Positions 1 to 8,022 of a stretch of DNA of 39,520 bases are shown one piece after another. Source of the stretch: an uncultured Lachnospiraceae bacterium. GTDB taxonomy: Bacteria > Bacillota > Clostridia > Lachnospirales > Lachnospiraceae. The stretch spans positions 1 to 39,520 of the forward strand of contig CADAIL010000036.1 in NCBI GenBank assembly GCA_902788035.1, read 5' to 3'. The notes beneath the pieces are model-generated. The model was not told the DNA's origin, searched no databases, and saw only the letters and a list, made by a program, of their open reading frames with translations. Every line of letters begins with the position of its first letter. Position 1 is the stretch's first letter. Both the position numbers and the translations under genes were made by a program.

Positions 1-1398
1 CGAAAGGAACAGCTTCTCCGACGCGTCCCTGCCCTTGTAGATCTCCAGTGCCTGCTTCGCCGTCATCTTATCTGACGTAATGATGCAGAAGTATCCGCAC
101 AGTCTGAGCTCCAGTTCTATCACAGCGATCTTTTCTTCAAAGAATACGAACTTTCTGGCGTTCTGTCCCTGTTTGTCCTGCTCTCCCTTCTTCTCCCTCT
201 TTTTCGCGTTTTCGTCATAGTACAGTTCAAAGTAGGTCTCCATCCCGGGACCGAATTCCCGAAACTGGTTGATGTGTCCGTTAAGGAATGTCGTCAGCTG
301 GTTGATCTTTTTCTCAACCTCTCCGCGTTCATGGGCCTCAAGGTCAGTACTATGGTAAAGATGGATATAGCGCGGTTTCTTATCAGAAGCAAAAAGCTTT
401 TTTTCTATTGTTTTTCCGTATATCTGGTATGCCGGGATGTTGCAGACCCTGCTGGTCTCAAAAGATCCTTTGTTCTCAAGGATCCATCTCTGCACAAGGT
501 CCGCTTTCCCTTTCAGCATCATGATGAAGCTGTAACCGTTCTCCTCCAGGTAGTAAATGTTGTCCTTGCTGAAATAGCCGCGGTCAAGCACAAACCCGAT
601 CTTTTTATAGCCATATCCCTTTGCTTTATCAACCGTACACTGAAGCTGGGATATATCGTTAATGCTTCCGGGATACAACTCGTAAAAGAGCGGCTCGCGA
701 TTCTCAGTGTCATAAGCGATCGCATAGTTGAAGATGTTCGTCTCCTCATTCTCTTTGGAGCGCCCCATCTCCACGATCCTCAGATCCCCGGCTTCACAGT
801 GTTTTGACGTTGAATCATAAGAAATGTATATCTTTTCCCTATGGTTCCGCTCCCTGTTCCAGTCATTCTGAAAAGCGACGCTGACTTCCCTGTCCATCGA
901 TTGAAGGAAATCGCTGACCTTTGAATCGCTGTATATCTTCATCCCTTCTGTAAACAGCGGATGGCTGTACGCGTAGGAAGGATAATGCTGTGCCCGGTTG
1001 TCTTCCTCAATGATCGAATAAGCGCAAAGATCCAGGAGCAGACCAACATCCTTTTCCGGCAGATATCTGCCAAGTATCTCCGGGAGTTTATAATCATTCA
1101 CGATCTTCCTGATGACGATCCATGTCCCTATACGGAGGGCGCAGCTCCTTTTGGCTCTGTCTTTTTCCTCCGGAAGAAGTGTATCCGGAAAGAATTTCAA
1201 GAAGTTTTCATTCGGCTGCATGACCTGCCTGTCGATATCAGTCAGCTTACCGATCGTCTTTCTGCTGACCGTTGTGTACTTCTTCTCCGGCACATACACA
1301 CGGGCACTTTCATACTCAACGTAGGTCGTATTTCCCTTCGTCCGGAAGGTTATTTTCCCCCTGGCTTCCGGAACTTTCACAAGTGAATTCAGGTACAT
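1..1398 (-). CDS. IS1634/IS4-like DDE transposase, C-terminus cut by window edge
   Basis: An open minus-strand frame of 466 codons starts at the ATG at 1396-1398, preceded by an AGGAGGAG Shine-Dalgarno, and is still open at base 1. The protein begins MYLNSLVKVPEARGKITFRT. It contains YISYDSTSKHCE (about residues 211-222), which carries the first catalytic Asp of the DDE triad, and the hallmark IGFVLDRGYFSKDNIYYLEE (about residues 287-306) with the second. The last visible stretch, EIYKGRDASEKLFLS, matches the C-terminal region around the catalytic Glu in IS1634-type transposases. Family members are usually 500-600 aa, so the C-terminus lies outside the window. It would cut and paste its own insertion sequence. 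Upstream, a 9-bp direct repeat (TAGTCGGAA at about 1416 and 1431) may belong to the IS end, but I cannot define the terminal inverted repeat. Confidence 0.85.
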   Translation of the reverse strand, partial: MYLNSLVKVPEARGKITFRTKGNTTYVEYESARVYVPEKKYTTVSRKTIGKLTDIDRQVMQPNENFLKFFPDTLLPEEKDRAKRSCALRIGTWIVIRKIVNDYKLPEILGRYLPEKDVGLLLDLCAYSIIEEDNRAQHYPSYAYSHPLFTEGMKIYSDSKVSDFLQSMDREVSVAFQNDWNRERNHREKIYISYDSTSKHCEAGDLRIVEMGRSKENEETNIFNYAIAYDTENREPLFYELYPGSINDISQLQCTVDKAKGYGYKKIGFVLDRGYFSKDNIYYLEENGYSFIMMLKGKADLVQRWILENKGSFETSRVCNIPAYQIYGKTIEKKLFASDKKPRYIHLYHSTDLEAHERGEVEKKINQLTTFLNGHINQFREFGPGMETYFELYYDENAKKREKKGEQDKQGQNARKFVFFEEKIAVIELELRLCGYFCIITSDKMTAKQALEIYKGRDASEKLFLS

Positions 1399-1540
1399 TT
1401 TTCTCCTCCTATTTTTAGTCGGAATTCCTTTTAGTCGGAAATCCTCAGGAAGTTAAGGCTAACAGTATAACAGAGCTTCGGAAAGGTTCAACTGTTAAAT
1501 GCTCCGGCGGGGAGGCAGCCCACGGCTTCGTGCATGCATA

Positions 1541-1574
1541 AAGACGGGACTGCCGCATCGGGCAGCCCCGTCTT
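1541..1574 (-). terminator. Terminator-like hairpin after the acyl ligase
   Basis: An inverted repeat (AAGACGGGaCTGCC / GGCAGcCCCGTCTT) with a 6-nt loop lies just downstream of the ligase stop. The following minus-strand bases are only weakly T-rich, so termination is inferred from stem strength and position. Confidence 0.6.
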
Positions 1575-1596
1575 CGTTCATCCGTTTCAGGCTCTA

Positions 1597-3159
1597 TCAT
1601 GCCTCCGGCGCTTCGTCCACATCCATCTTCGCGCGGACAATCTTCTTCGTGGAGTTCTTGATGAAAGGATATCTGCGGATCTTAAGGGTAGTAATCGCCC
1701 TGTAGGAGGGCTGGGTCTTGTTGTAATCGTCCAGAATCTCCTGCAGTCTCGCCGCGACATCCTCCTGCGTGAGGCCTTTGGCCTCCACAACCTCGGGATC
1801 CGGGAATATCCGGGCACCGAGACCGTTCTCCTCGCCGCTGATGACGATCTCGCCGATAAGTTCGTCCGCCAGCATGACATTCTCGATCTCTTCCGGAGAA
1901 ATATTCTCCCCGTTGCTCAGAATAATGAGGTTCTTCAGGCGGCCCGTAATATAGAGATAGCCGTCCTCGTCCATGCGTCCGAGGTCGCCCGTACGGAGCC
2001 ACCCGTCGGAAAAGGCCTCCTCGGTCTCCTTTGGCATCTTGTAATAGCCCTTCATGACATTGGAGCCCCTGACCTGGATCTCGCCGTCCACAAAACGGAC
2101 CTGCATGTTGGCGAGCGGCTTTCCCACGGAGCCGGGGCGGTTGCCGTTTTCGCCGTTGGTGCTGATGGTCGGCGAGCATTCGCTCATGCCATATCCTTCA
2201 CATACCTGGATTCCGAAACTGTCAAAAAGATCAATGTAGGAGGGATCCAGATGCGCGCCGCCGGAGAAAATATACTGCAGATTTTCACCCAGTACCTGTT
2301 TCGCGATTTCACGCTTGGGAACCGGGGCATCCACTGCGGCAAGCCTCTTGCCGATCGTCTCTATCATGAGCGGCACCATAAGGAGGATCTGCGGCTTCAC
2401 GATGCCGATATTTCTCACCATGTGAAGCAGCGTGTCATTGATGTAAAGAGTCGCGCCGCAGGAAAAGCCCTTCAACCAGTCCATGACCAGGCAGTAGGCA
2501 TGGTGGACGGGCAGGACGGAGAGCATCGTCGTTCCCGGCTTAAAGGAAACGACAACATAGGTCACGTCGTCATAGAGATTCCGCTGCGTCAGCATGACGC
2601 CTTTCGGCTTGCCGGTCGTGCCGGATGTGAAAATGATGGTGGATACGTCATCCGGCTCGGGGCGCCGGTCGTCGGGGAGGGCTTCCCCGGTCTCATTTGC
2701 AATAAATTCCGCAAATGAGAGAATCGAGGGGTCTTCCGGTGACGGCTCACTGTTCAGTATTACGTACAGCCGTACGGCCGGGCAGTTCTCCTTCACAGTA
2801 TTGATCAGCGACGCCAGCTTCGGCGCGACGAAAAGAGCCTCGGAATCCGAGCGGTTTATGAGATCGCAGAGCTCCGCCGGAGGAAGAATCGGGTCGAGCG
2901 GAACAGCTGTCATTTTTCCGCTCACAATACCCAGGTAAGCGGCGATCCACTCATAGGAGCTGGTGCCGATCATAGCCACCTGCTTACCTTCGAAACCGCC
3001 GCGCAGGAGAGCGCCTGCTACTTTATTCCTGTCTTCATTCAGTTCCGCATAGGTCTTTTCCGGGATCTGTTTTTTTACGATCCAGCGCACTGCCGGATAG
3101 TCCGGGTATTTTTCTACTGTGTTTTCAAGTAATTCCGCAATAATGTGACCATCAGACAT
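1597..3159 (-). CDS. AMP-forming acyl-CoA/acyl-ACP ligase (ANL superfamily)
   Basis: This 520-aa adenylate-forming enzyme activates a carboxylic acid as acyl-AMP and passes it to a thiol. Visible ANL motifs are the P-loop TSGTTGKPKGVMLTQ (about 174-188), YGMSECSPT (A5 type, about 322), GWLRTGDLG (A7, about 394), ITGRLKNLIILSNGENISP (A8, about 409) and a C-terminal FIKNSTKKIVR carrying the likely catalytic lysine. The motif wording is closer to long-chain fatty acyl-CoA synthetases than to amino-acid-activating NRPS domains, but the substrate cannot be read from sequence. AAAGGAGG precedes the ATG. It is the last gene of a minus-strand operon, 28 bp after the acyl carrier protein, so the natural acceptor may be that carrier rather than CoA. 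Confidence 0.85.
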   Translation of the reverse strand: MSDGHIIAELLENTVEKYPDYPAVRWIVKKQIPEKTYAELNEDRNKVAGALLRGGFEGKQVAMIGTSSYEWIAAYLGIVSGKMTAVPLDPILPPAELCDLINRSDSEALFVAPKLASLINTVKENCPAVRLYVILNSEPSPEDPSILSFAEFIANETGEALPDDRRPEPDDVSTIIFTSGTTGKPKGVMLTQRNLYDDVTYVVVSFKPGTTMLSVLPVHHAYCLVMDWLKGFSCGATLYINDTLLHMVRNIGIVKPQILLMVPLMIETIGKRLAAVDAPVPKREIAKQVLGENLQYIFSGGAHLDPSYIDLFDSFGIQVCEGYGMSECSPTISTNGENGNRPGSVGKPLANMQVRFVDGEIQVRGSNVMKGYYKMPKETEEAFSDGWLRTGDLGRMDEDGYLYITGRLKNLIILSNGENISPEEIENVMLADELIGEIVISGEENGLGARIFPDPEVVEAKGLTQEDVAARLQEILDDYNKTQPSYRAITTLKIRRYPFIKNSTKKIVRAKMDVDEAPEA

Positions 3160-3187
3160 AGCATGTCCTCCTTTGCATACGCGCGGT

Positions 3188-3427
3188 TTACTCCTCGGGA
3201 AGGAGGGTGTTCATATACTCGAGCGCCTCGCCGATGGTCGTAATGCGCAAAGCGCCCTCCTCATCGAGTTCGACGTCGAAGGTGTCCTCCAGGTCACCCA
3301 GATATGTCATAAAGCTCAGGGAATTAAAGCCAAGATCCTCGCGGAAGCGCATATCCTCTGTGAGTTCCGAAGCTTCCTTGTCGCAGTACTTGGCAACGAT
3401 TTCCAAAAATTCTGTCTTGTGATCCAT
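3188..3427 (-). CDS. Free-standing acyl/peptidyl carrier protein
   Basis: This 79-aa acidic helical protein has the carrier-protein signature DLGFNSLSF, where Ser36 is the expected phosphopantetheine attachment site. The canonical D-S-L triplet reads N-S-L here. Its length and acidity match ACP/PCP proteins of the PF00550 family. A strong GGGAGG SD precedes the ATG. It sits between the condensation-domain gene and the acyl ligase. It is therefore probably the dedicated carrier of this small pathway and not the housekeeping fatty-acid ACP, which normally sits with fab genes. A holo-ACP synthase is not present nearby. Confidence 0.88.
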   Translation of the reverse strand: MDHKTEFLEIVAKYCDKEASELTEDMRFREDLGFNSLSFMTYLGDLEDTFDVELDEEGALRITTIGEALEYMNTLLPEE

Positions 3428-3498
3428 AACGTAACCTCCCTTTTTAGTTTTATATTCTTTATTATCCGGTGAAAACCGGTATTCGTGTACGGAATCAT

Positions 3499-4890
3499 TT
3501 ATGTCGTGCTGATCAGTTCGCCGATCGTGATATCCGGCTCATCGACACCGCGGTACATCATCTTCATCATATAATAATAGAGCTTCTGGATATCATCGTA
3601 GGACAGGACCGCCTTCTGGTAATGATAGTCGAAGATCAGGCCGCCGTCGTTGGAGCTATGGGTAACCGTCAGATAGATCTGTTTCGTCGCGGCCCCGTTC
3701 GGATACCAGACGGACCTCGTCTTGATCCCGGCCAGATGCTCGTTCTGCATACGCACGGGCATGGGCTGATATGTCAGGGACATGGAAATGTACTCCGTAT
3801 TGGCCGGCGCTCCGTAGAGATCCTTCAGCATCCTGTCCACGGCGACGGGATCATAGTTGCAGTGGAGATACACTTTGTTCTGGACATTCTGGAGTTCATA
3901 GAGGGCATCCAGGAATTCCGTGTCCGGAGATATAATGGTGCGGCAGGGGAATGACAGTACGCGGCTGCCTCCGCATGTCCATTCCGCATGCGTGGATCTG
4001 CGGGAAACAAAGTTCCGAAGCGTAATGTCGTCCTGACCGCCGTTGGTCTTGGAGAGATAGGTGCGCATGGCAAGGAGGATCAGGTTGGTCATGGAAACGC
4101 CCTGGGTCGCGCAGAAATCCATCAGGGTCTTGGTTGCTTCCGGCTCCAGGTGGAAGTCGGCTACGCCGACAGAGCGGTCTTTTGTCTCCACATCCGCCGC
4201 GCGAAGGCTCTTGTCTCCGTGGTTCTTCCTGCTTTCCTGCAGGATGCGGGGACCTCTGATATCGGAATAAATGGGCTCGCCTTCTTCCGTCAGATAATCG
4301 TGCCAGAATTTTTCATCCTTGGCCTGGCGCTTTGTGTTCTGCGCTTTCTTGAGGTCGCCCTTTAAGACTTCCTCGAAGGAAGCCAGCGGCTTCGGATACT
4401 CGGAACCGAAGCGATAATGGCAGTAGAGCTCCATAATATCGTTGACCATCACGATGAGTCCCGAAGAATCCACAAGGCGGTGATCAATATGGATATACAT
4501 ACCGTTGTATCCCTCCGGCATCCGGACCATGGTGACTTCGACCATGGGGATCTCAGGCTCATTGAATTCTTCAAATGTCTTCTCCTGAAGGAAAGCGTCT
4601 GCCTCCCTCATCGTGAGGTTCGAGAGATCCAGGAAGGGGATGTCGCGATCGTCCCGATCAGCGATGTACTGCATGACATAGCCGTCCTCGTCGGGCGCCG
4701 TGAAGCGAAGACGAAGGCACTCGTAACGCCTGTACTCGTCCTTAATGCATCTCTTCAGCAGATCAAAGTCGATCTCTGTCTGCAGACCGGAAAATACGCT
4801 GATATTGCAGCAGCGCTGGGTGCCGGTTTCCCGGATAGGAAGATACTGCAGCATCTGTCCTACGTTCAGTGGGTAAAGTGTTTTTTCCAT
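3499..4890 (-). CDS. Stand-alone condensation-domain (NRPS C-domain-like) acyltransferase
   Basis: The protein is 463 aa from the ATG at 4890, chosen because GAGGAGG sits 7 nt upstream; an in-frame TTG two codons earlier is less likely. Its fold is inferred to be the CoA-dependent acyltransferase/condensation superfamily. The active-site motif HHxxxDG appears as DHRLVDS at about residues 136-142: the second, catalytic His and the Asp are kept, while the first His is Asp and the final Gly is Ser. No adenylation, carrier or thioesterase domain is fused. Neighbours are a carrier protein and an acyl ligase downstream and a hydrolase upstream. The likely job is to transfer the carrier-bound acyl group to an amine or alcohol acceptor. 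The acceptor is unknown. Confidence 0.75.
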   Translation of the reverse strand: MEKTLYPLNVGQMLQYLPIRETGTQRCCNISVFSGLQTEIDFDLLKRCIKDEYRRYECLRLRFTAPDEDGYVMQYIADRDDRDIPFLDLSNLTMREADAFLQEKTFEEFNEPEIPMVEVTMVRMPEGYNGMYIHIDHRLVDSSGLIVMVNDIMELYCHYRFGSEYPKPLASFEEVLKGDLKKAQNTKRQAKDEKFWHDYLTEEGEPIYSDIRGPRILQESRKNHGDKSLRAADVETKDRSVGVADFHLEPEATKTLMDFCATQGVSMTNLILLAMRTYLSKTNGGQDDITLRNFVSRRSTHAEWTCGGSRVLSFPCRTIISPDTEFLDALYELQNVQNKVYLHCNYDPVAVDRMLKDLYGAPANTEYISMSLTYQPMPVRMQNEHLAGIKTRSVWYPNGAATKQIYLTVTHSSNDGGLIFDYHYQKAVLSYDDIQKLYYYMMKMMYRGVDEPDITIGELISTT

Positions 4891-4960
4891 GTTCAAACCT
4901 CCTCAGATTACTATTTTTGCCGGTCATATTCACCGGTTCTCATGCGCAGCACGCTCCGTA

Positions 4961-6235
4961 TCACATTGCCTCGATATCCGCGGCAGAAATGGCCTTTGCG
5001 GCGATATCGTTGACATCCGCGTCAATGGCGTGTCCTTTCTTTCGGTCACCCGAGGGAATCCCCATCTTTTTCTTCAGCTGCTTAAAGCCGCCGATGCGTT
5101 TCGAGAACATCCAGTCCCGCATCTCTTTGTTCTTATAGACCGCTTCCCAGCAGAAATGAGCACTCTGCCAGAAGATCTGCCCGGCCGGATAGCGGGTGAC
5201 GCGATACCTGATACCGGCGGCATCGAGGGCAGCCAGCGTGGGGTCAAGCGTGTAGGCGGGGACGATCAGAGGATCGTCCGCGGCATGGAAGATCCACATC
5301 GGCGTGTTCCTCAGCGCCCCGATCCTGGCGGGGTTGGCGGCTCCGCAGGCGGGAACCAACGCCGCAAATGCGTCCGGATGTTCCATGGCAAGCACAAACG
5401 CCCCGAATGCGCCGGATGAAATGCCCGTCAGATAAAGTCTCTTATCGTCGATCCGGTATTCTTTCACGATCTTTTCGATCAGTCTCCAGGCCACTGTGAG
5501 CTGGGGCATGGGCCAGAACGGGGAATCGGAACGCTGCCTGATGAACTGATTCAGCGTGGTCCAGTTGTCGTCCTCGTCATAACGGATATCACATTTGGGA
5601 ATGAGGATGACGCATTCGTTATGACCGGCCTCGGAATCTTCGGCAAATGCCGATCCCATCTGCGTCTTCTTAAGCGTGGCGGAAATCGGTTCCTGAATCT
5701 CACCGGTGCCGTGAAGGCCGATGACCAGCGGATATTTCTTTCTGCGGTCCATCTTCGTGGGGACATAAAGCTCGTACGGCATCGTAATGCCATACTCCTC
5801 ATCATAGAAGGATTCTTCCCGGAACAGGGAACGGGTCTCTTTCCCGGAATCCCTGTGAATGTGGATCTCGTAGCGATCGGTCCCGTGTTCGGTGCTTCCC
5901 GCGTCGATGGTGACCGTCTCGTCAAGGTCATGCTCAAAGCAGGCTTCCCTCTTGTCCAGGCGGATGATATAGCCGCTGTAGTATTCATAGTAGGGGATCT
6001 CGGCTCCGGCGATATAGTCGCCCATGTTCGGATCAAGGTCAGCGTATCCGAACCGCCCGGCATCGCGGTCAGCGCGGATGCTGATATAAAACTCCGGTGC
6101 GTAGCTTATTCTTAAAAGCGCGGCGAAACAGTCTGTCGGGACATTCACATCATAGGATTTAATGTCGGGATCAAACTGAATCTGGTTTTCCGTGGAAGCG
6201 TTGATGGTTATTCTTAAATCTGTAACTGGTTTCAA
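4961..6235 (-). CDS. Alpha/beta-hydrolase (esterase/depolymerase-like) with N-terminal beta-sandwich-like domain
   Basis: The likely start is the TTG at 6233-6235 (424 aa) because AAAGGAG lies about 10 nt upstream. The upstream in-frame ATG at 6295 lies inside a palindrome and lacks a good SD. Residues about 5-60 resemble a cadherin-like beta-sandwich repeat (pattern SYDVNVP). The C-terminal half is an alpha/beta-hydrolase of the PHB-depolymerase/LpqC-like esterase type: oxyanion region GLHGTGE, nucleophile elbow GISSG (Ser at about 273), acid in HAADDP (about 320) and His in QSAHFCWEA (about 360). No signal peptide is evident. As first gene of the condensation/carrier/ligase operon (64 bp before the next start region), it could release or trim the product. 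That role is inference. Confidence 0.75.
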   Translation of the reverse strand: MKPVTDLRITINASTENQIQFDPDIKSYDVNVPTDCFAALLRISYAPEFYISIRADRDAGRFGYADLDPNMGDYIAGAEIPYYEYYSGYIIRLDKREACFEHDLDETVTIDAGSTEHGTDRYEIHIHRDSGKETRSLFREESFYDEEYGITMPYELYVPTKMDRRKKYPLVIGLHGTGEIQEPISATLKKTQMGSAFAEDSEAGHNECVILIPKCDIRYDEDDNWTTLNQFIRQRSDSPFWPMPQLTVAWRLIEKIVKEYRIDDKRLYLTGISSGAFGAFVLAMEHPDAFAALVPACGAANPARIGALRNTPMWIFHAADDPLIVPAYTLDPTLAALDAAGIRYRVTRYPAGQIFWQSAHFCWEAVYKNKEMRDWMFSKRIGGFKQLKKKMGIPSGDRKKGHAIDADVNDIAAKAISAADIEAM

Positions 6236-6260
6236 AACAGAACTACTCCTTTGGTTTCTG

Positions 6261-6300
6261 CCTGCATGCGGATGCTTCCGGGGAGACATCCGCATGCAGG
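6261..6300. promoter_or_regulatory. Perfect 14-bp inverted repeat in the leader of the minus-strand operon
   Basis: The arm CCTGCATGCGGATG (6261-6274) is repeated as its exact reverse complement at 6287-6300, with a 12-nt loop. It sits 26 bp upstream of the hydrolase start, next to the SD. It could be an operator or an mRNA hairpin; no T-tract follows, so it is not a standard terminator. Confidence 0.6.
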
Positions 6301-6586
6301 TGATGTTTCTCTTATTTTATCATACAGAAAGTATACATACCATTGTTTTCAGACAGACATTAGTGTTATTTGAGCCAGCCCCCGCATACGCGGGGAACAT
6401 TTTACTATCTCTTAGTTTACTTCCCTGATTTATGAGCCATCTCCCGCGCCGATGTGTTCGTGTACATCCCGCCGCTGATTTTCTGTCCTTCCGCCGTCTT
6501 AGAATGGCGCACAGGACGAATTATTGCTATAATATCCTTAAGTATTTTCCGTCTCAATCCCGCCGTCTCGAAGGATGGCAAGTTCT
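6301..6586. other. Divergent intergenic region with a CRISPR type I-E-like palindrome
   Basis: This region separates the biosynthetic operon from the MATE gene. It contains a strong GC palindrome at 6379-6394; on the minus strand the surrounding 29 bases resemble a type I-E CRISPR repeat (TTCCCCGCGTATGCGGGGG core). A second, degenerate copy of its distal part (13 of 15 matches) begins 62 bp further right at 6433. No cas genes or further units are present. An AT-rich stretch at about 6300-6330 may hold the minus-strand promoter. Confidence 0.4.
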
Positions 6587-7633
6587 ATGAATGAGAAACG
6601 ATCGATATTGTCGGCAGACGTCAATCTGTTGGAAGGTCCGATCCTGAAAAATCTGATCATCTTCGCCTTGCCGATCCTGATCTCCTATATATTTCAGCAG
6701 CTGTACAATACCATGGACGTCGCCATAGTGGGAAATACTCTGGGCACGGATTCGCTCGCGGCGATGGGGTCGGTCACGGCTGTCTTTGACCTCCTGATCG
6801 GATTTGCACTTGGAATCGGCAACGGACTGGCGATCGTGGCGGCACGGGCATTCGGCACGGGTGATAAAGAACTTCTGAAACGGGCGGTGGCCGGAAGTCT
6901 TGTCGTCGGAACCGGCATCACCGTATGCCTTACGTTCCTGGCAGCGGTGTTCATGCGCCCGCTCCTTAAACTGATCAATGTGCCGGAGGAGCTGCTTGAC
7001 GAGGCATATCGCTACATCATTATCATCTCTGTCTGCCTCGCTGTCATGTTCGCCTACAATCTGTGTGCGGGACTCCTCCGTGCAATCGGCAACAGTATTG
7101 TGCCGCTCGCGTTTTTGGTATTTTCATCTCTTTTGAACATTGCGTTGGATCTTCTTCTGATCACCCGGTTCGGCATGGGCGTTGCGGGTGCTGCCGTGGC
7201 AACGGTGATTGCGCAGGGCGTGTCCGCGGTCATGTGTGTGATCTATATACTGAAAAAAACGGAGATTCTGGTGCCGGAAAGAAAACATTTTTACGTAGAT
7301 AAAGATCTGTATGCGGATCTTCTCGGGCAAGGGCTCTCCATGGCTTTCATGAGTTCCATTGTAAATGCCGGATCCGTCATTCTGCAGTCCGGAATCAACG
7401 GCCTGTCGGATCCCTATATCATTGCGGCCCACACCGCATCCCGGAAGATTTTTATGCTCTTCAACCTGCCGTTCATCTCCATCTCTCTTGCGGCCGCCAC
7501 GTTTGTGTCACAAAACAAAGGTGCCGGCCGGGTAGACCGTATCCGTCGATGCATGAAAGAGACCTACATGTTCACTATCCTGGTGAGTGTTGTCGTTAAT
7601 GAACCGTCTTTTTTAGGAATACTAAAAGTGTGA
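6587..7633 (+). pseudogene. MATE-family multidrug/sodium antiporter, truncated
   Basis: The frame encodes about 348 aa of a MATE exporter. It has the N-terminal NEKRSILSADVNLLEGPILK, the first-helix FALPILISYIFQQLYNTMD and eight or so hydrophobic segments, ending in MFTILVSVVVN followed by an unrelated tail. Family members are about 450 aa with 12 transmembrane helices, so the last third is missing. The switch from MATE-like sequence happens at about 7594-7600, exactly where the opposing retron reverse transcriptase also loses similarity. The ATG at 6587 is preferred over 6575 because GAAGGA lies upstream of it. The missing 3' part is not found elsewhere in the window, so this is a deletion or rearrangement breakpoint and not a simple insertion. 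Confidence 0.8.
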
Positions 7634-7746
7634 TAATATGAATCTACGCCTTTAACATATATTACATACGTTAACAACCTCAAAGGCACACCAATCGCCA
7701 TTGCTAGATCCAGCTTGTCTTGTATTAACCAAAATTCATCTATCAT
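7598..7746 (-). pseudogene. Retron-type reverse transcriptase, N-terminal fragment only
   Basis: An ATG at 7746 with GGAG 5 nt upstream opens a frame encoding about 49 aa of RT-like sequence, ending in SYYHTFSIPKKDGSL. The pattern aromatic-x-I-x-KK-x-G-S is the first conserved block of retron and group II-like reverse transcriptases, normally followed by R-x-I-x-x-P. Here the similarity stops at the MATE junction, so the fingers, the YADD palm and the thumb are absent. Directly upstream is an RNA region flanked by 11-nt inverted repeats, the standard retron order (msr-msd then ret). The remnant cannot make a functional enzyme. Assignment to a retron rather than another RT class rests on that adjacent RNA and the N-terminal pattern. 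Confidence 0.7.
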
Positions 7747-7761
7747 ATTTACTCCAATAAA

Positions 7762-7887
7762 GCGTGCGGTTACTCATTATGTGTTTGCATAACTGCGATG
7801 CGTATGCGACCAGGTAAAATCACCGATGTACCCTACCATTAATATCAATATCTGCGAAAGCACAGACCCAAAATCTAACCGCACGCC
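7762..7887 (-). ncRNA. Retron msr-msd-like RNA with a1/a2 inverted repeats
   Basis: On the minus strand, GCGTGCGGTTA (7886-7876) and its exact reverse complement TAACCGCACGC (7772-7762) bracket about 103 nt, and the reverse-transcriptase start lies 16 nt after the second arm. This is the a1/a2 arrangement of retrons. A G follows the a1 arm directly, as expected for the branching guanosine. Inside is a hairpin TCTGTGCTTTCGCAGA typical of msr, then GGTA...TACC and GCATA...TATGC pairings in the presumed msd part. The RNA appears intact although its RT is truncated. Confidence 0.7.
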
Positions 7888-8022
7888 TATTTTTATTTTA
7901 ATCAATGCAATTACTACTTGCAACAAGCAACACCTGAATAGCCCACCTATGAAGACGTAACTCCACAACTATAAAAACATGTACAGCATCATTGTCTTAC
8001 ATCGTCCTAGCACTCAGTTTAT

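Noticed and set aside
1534..2718. 394-aa plus-strand open frame
   Set aside because: It is antisense to the acyl ligase, lacks an SD and has no recognisable domain; the minus-strand gene has all ANL motifs.
7777..7968. 63-aa hydrophobic minus-strand frame
   Set aside because: It runs through the retron RNA inverted repeats with no SD; the RNA explanation accounts for the sequence.
7600..8022. Duplicate of the tRNA-Ala 3' end as left attachment site
   Set aside because: Scanned by eye for the tRNA 3' sequence; no match was found, so the left end remains undefined.
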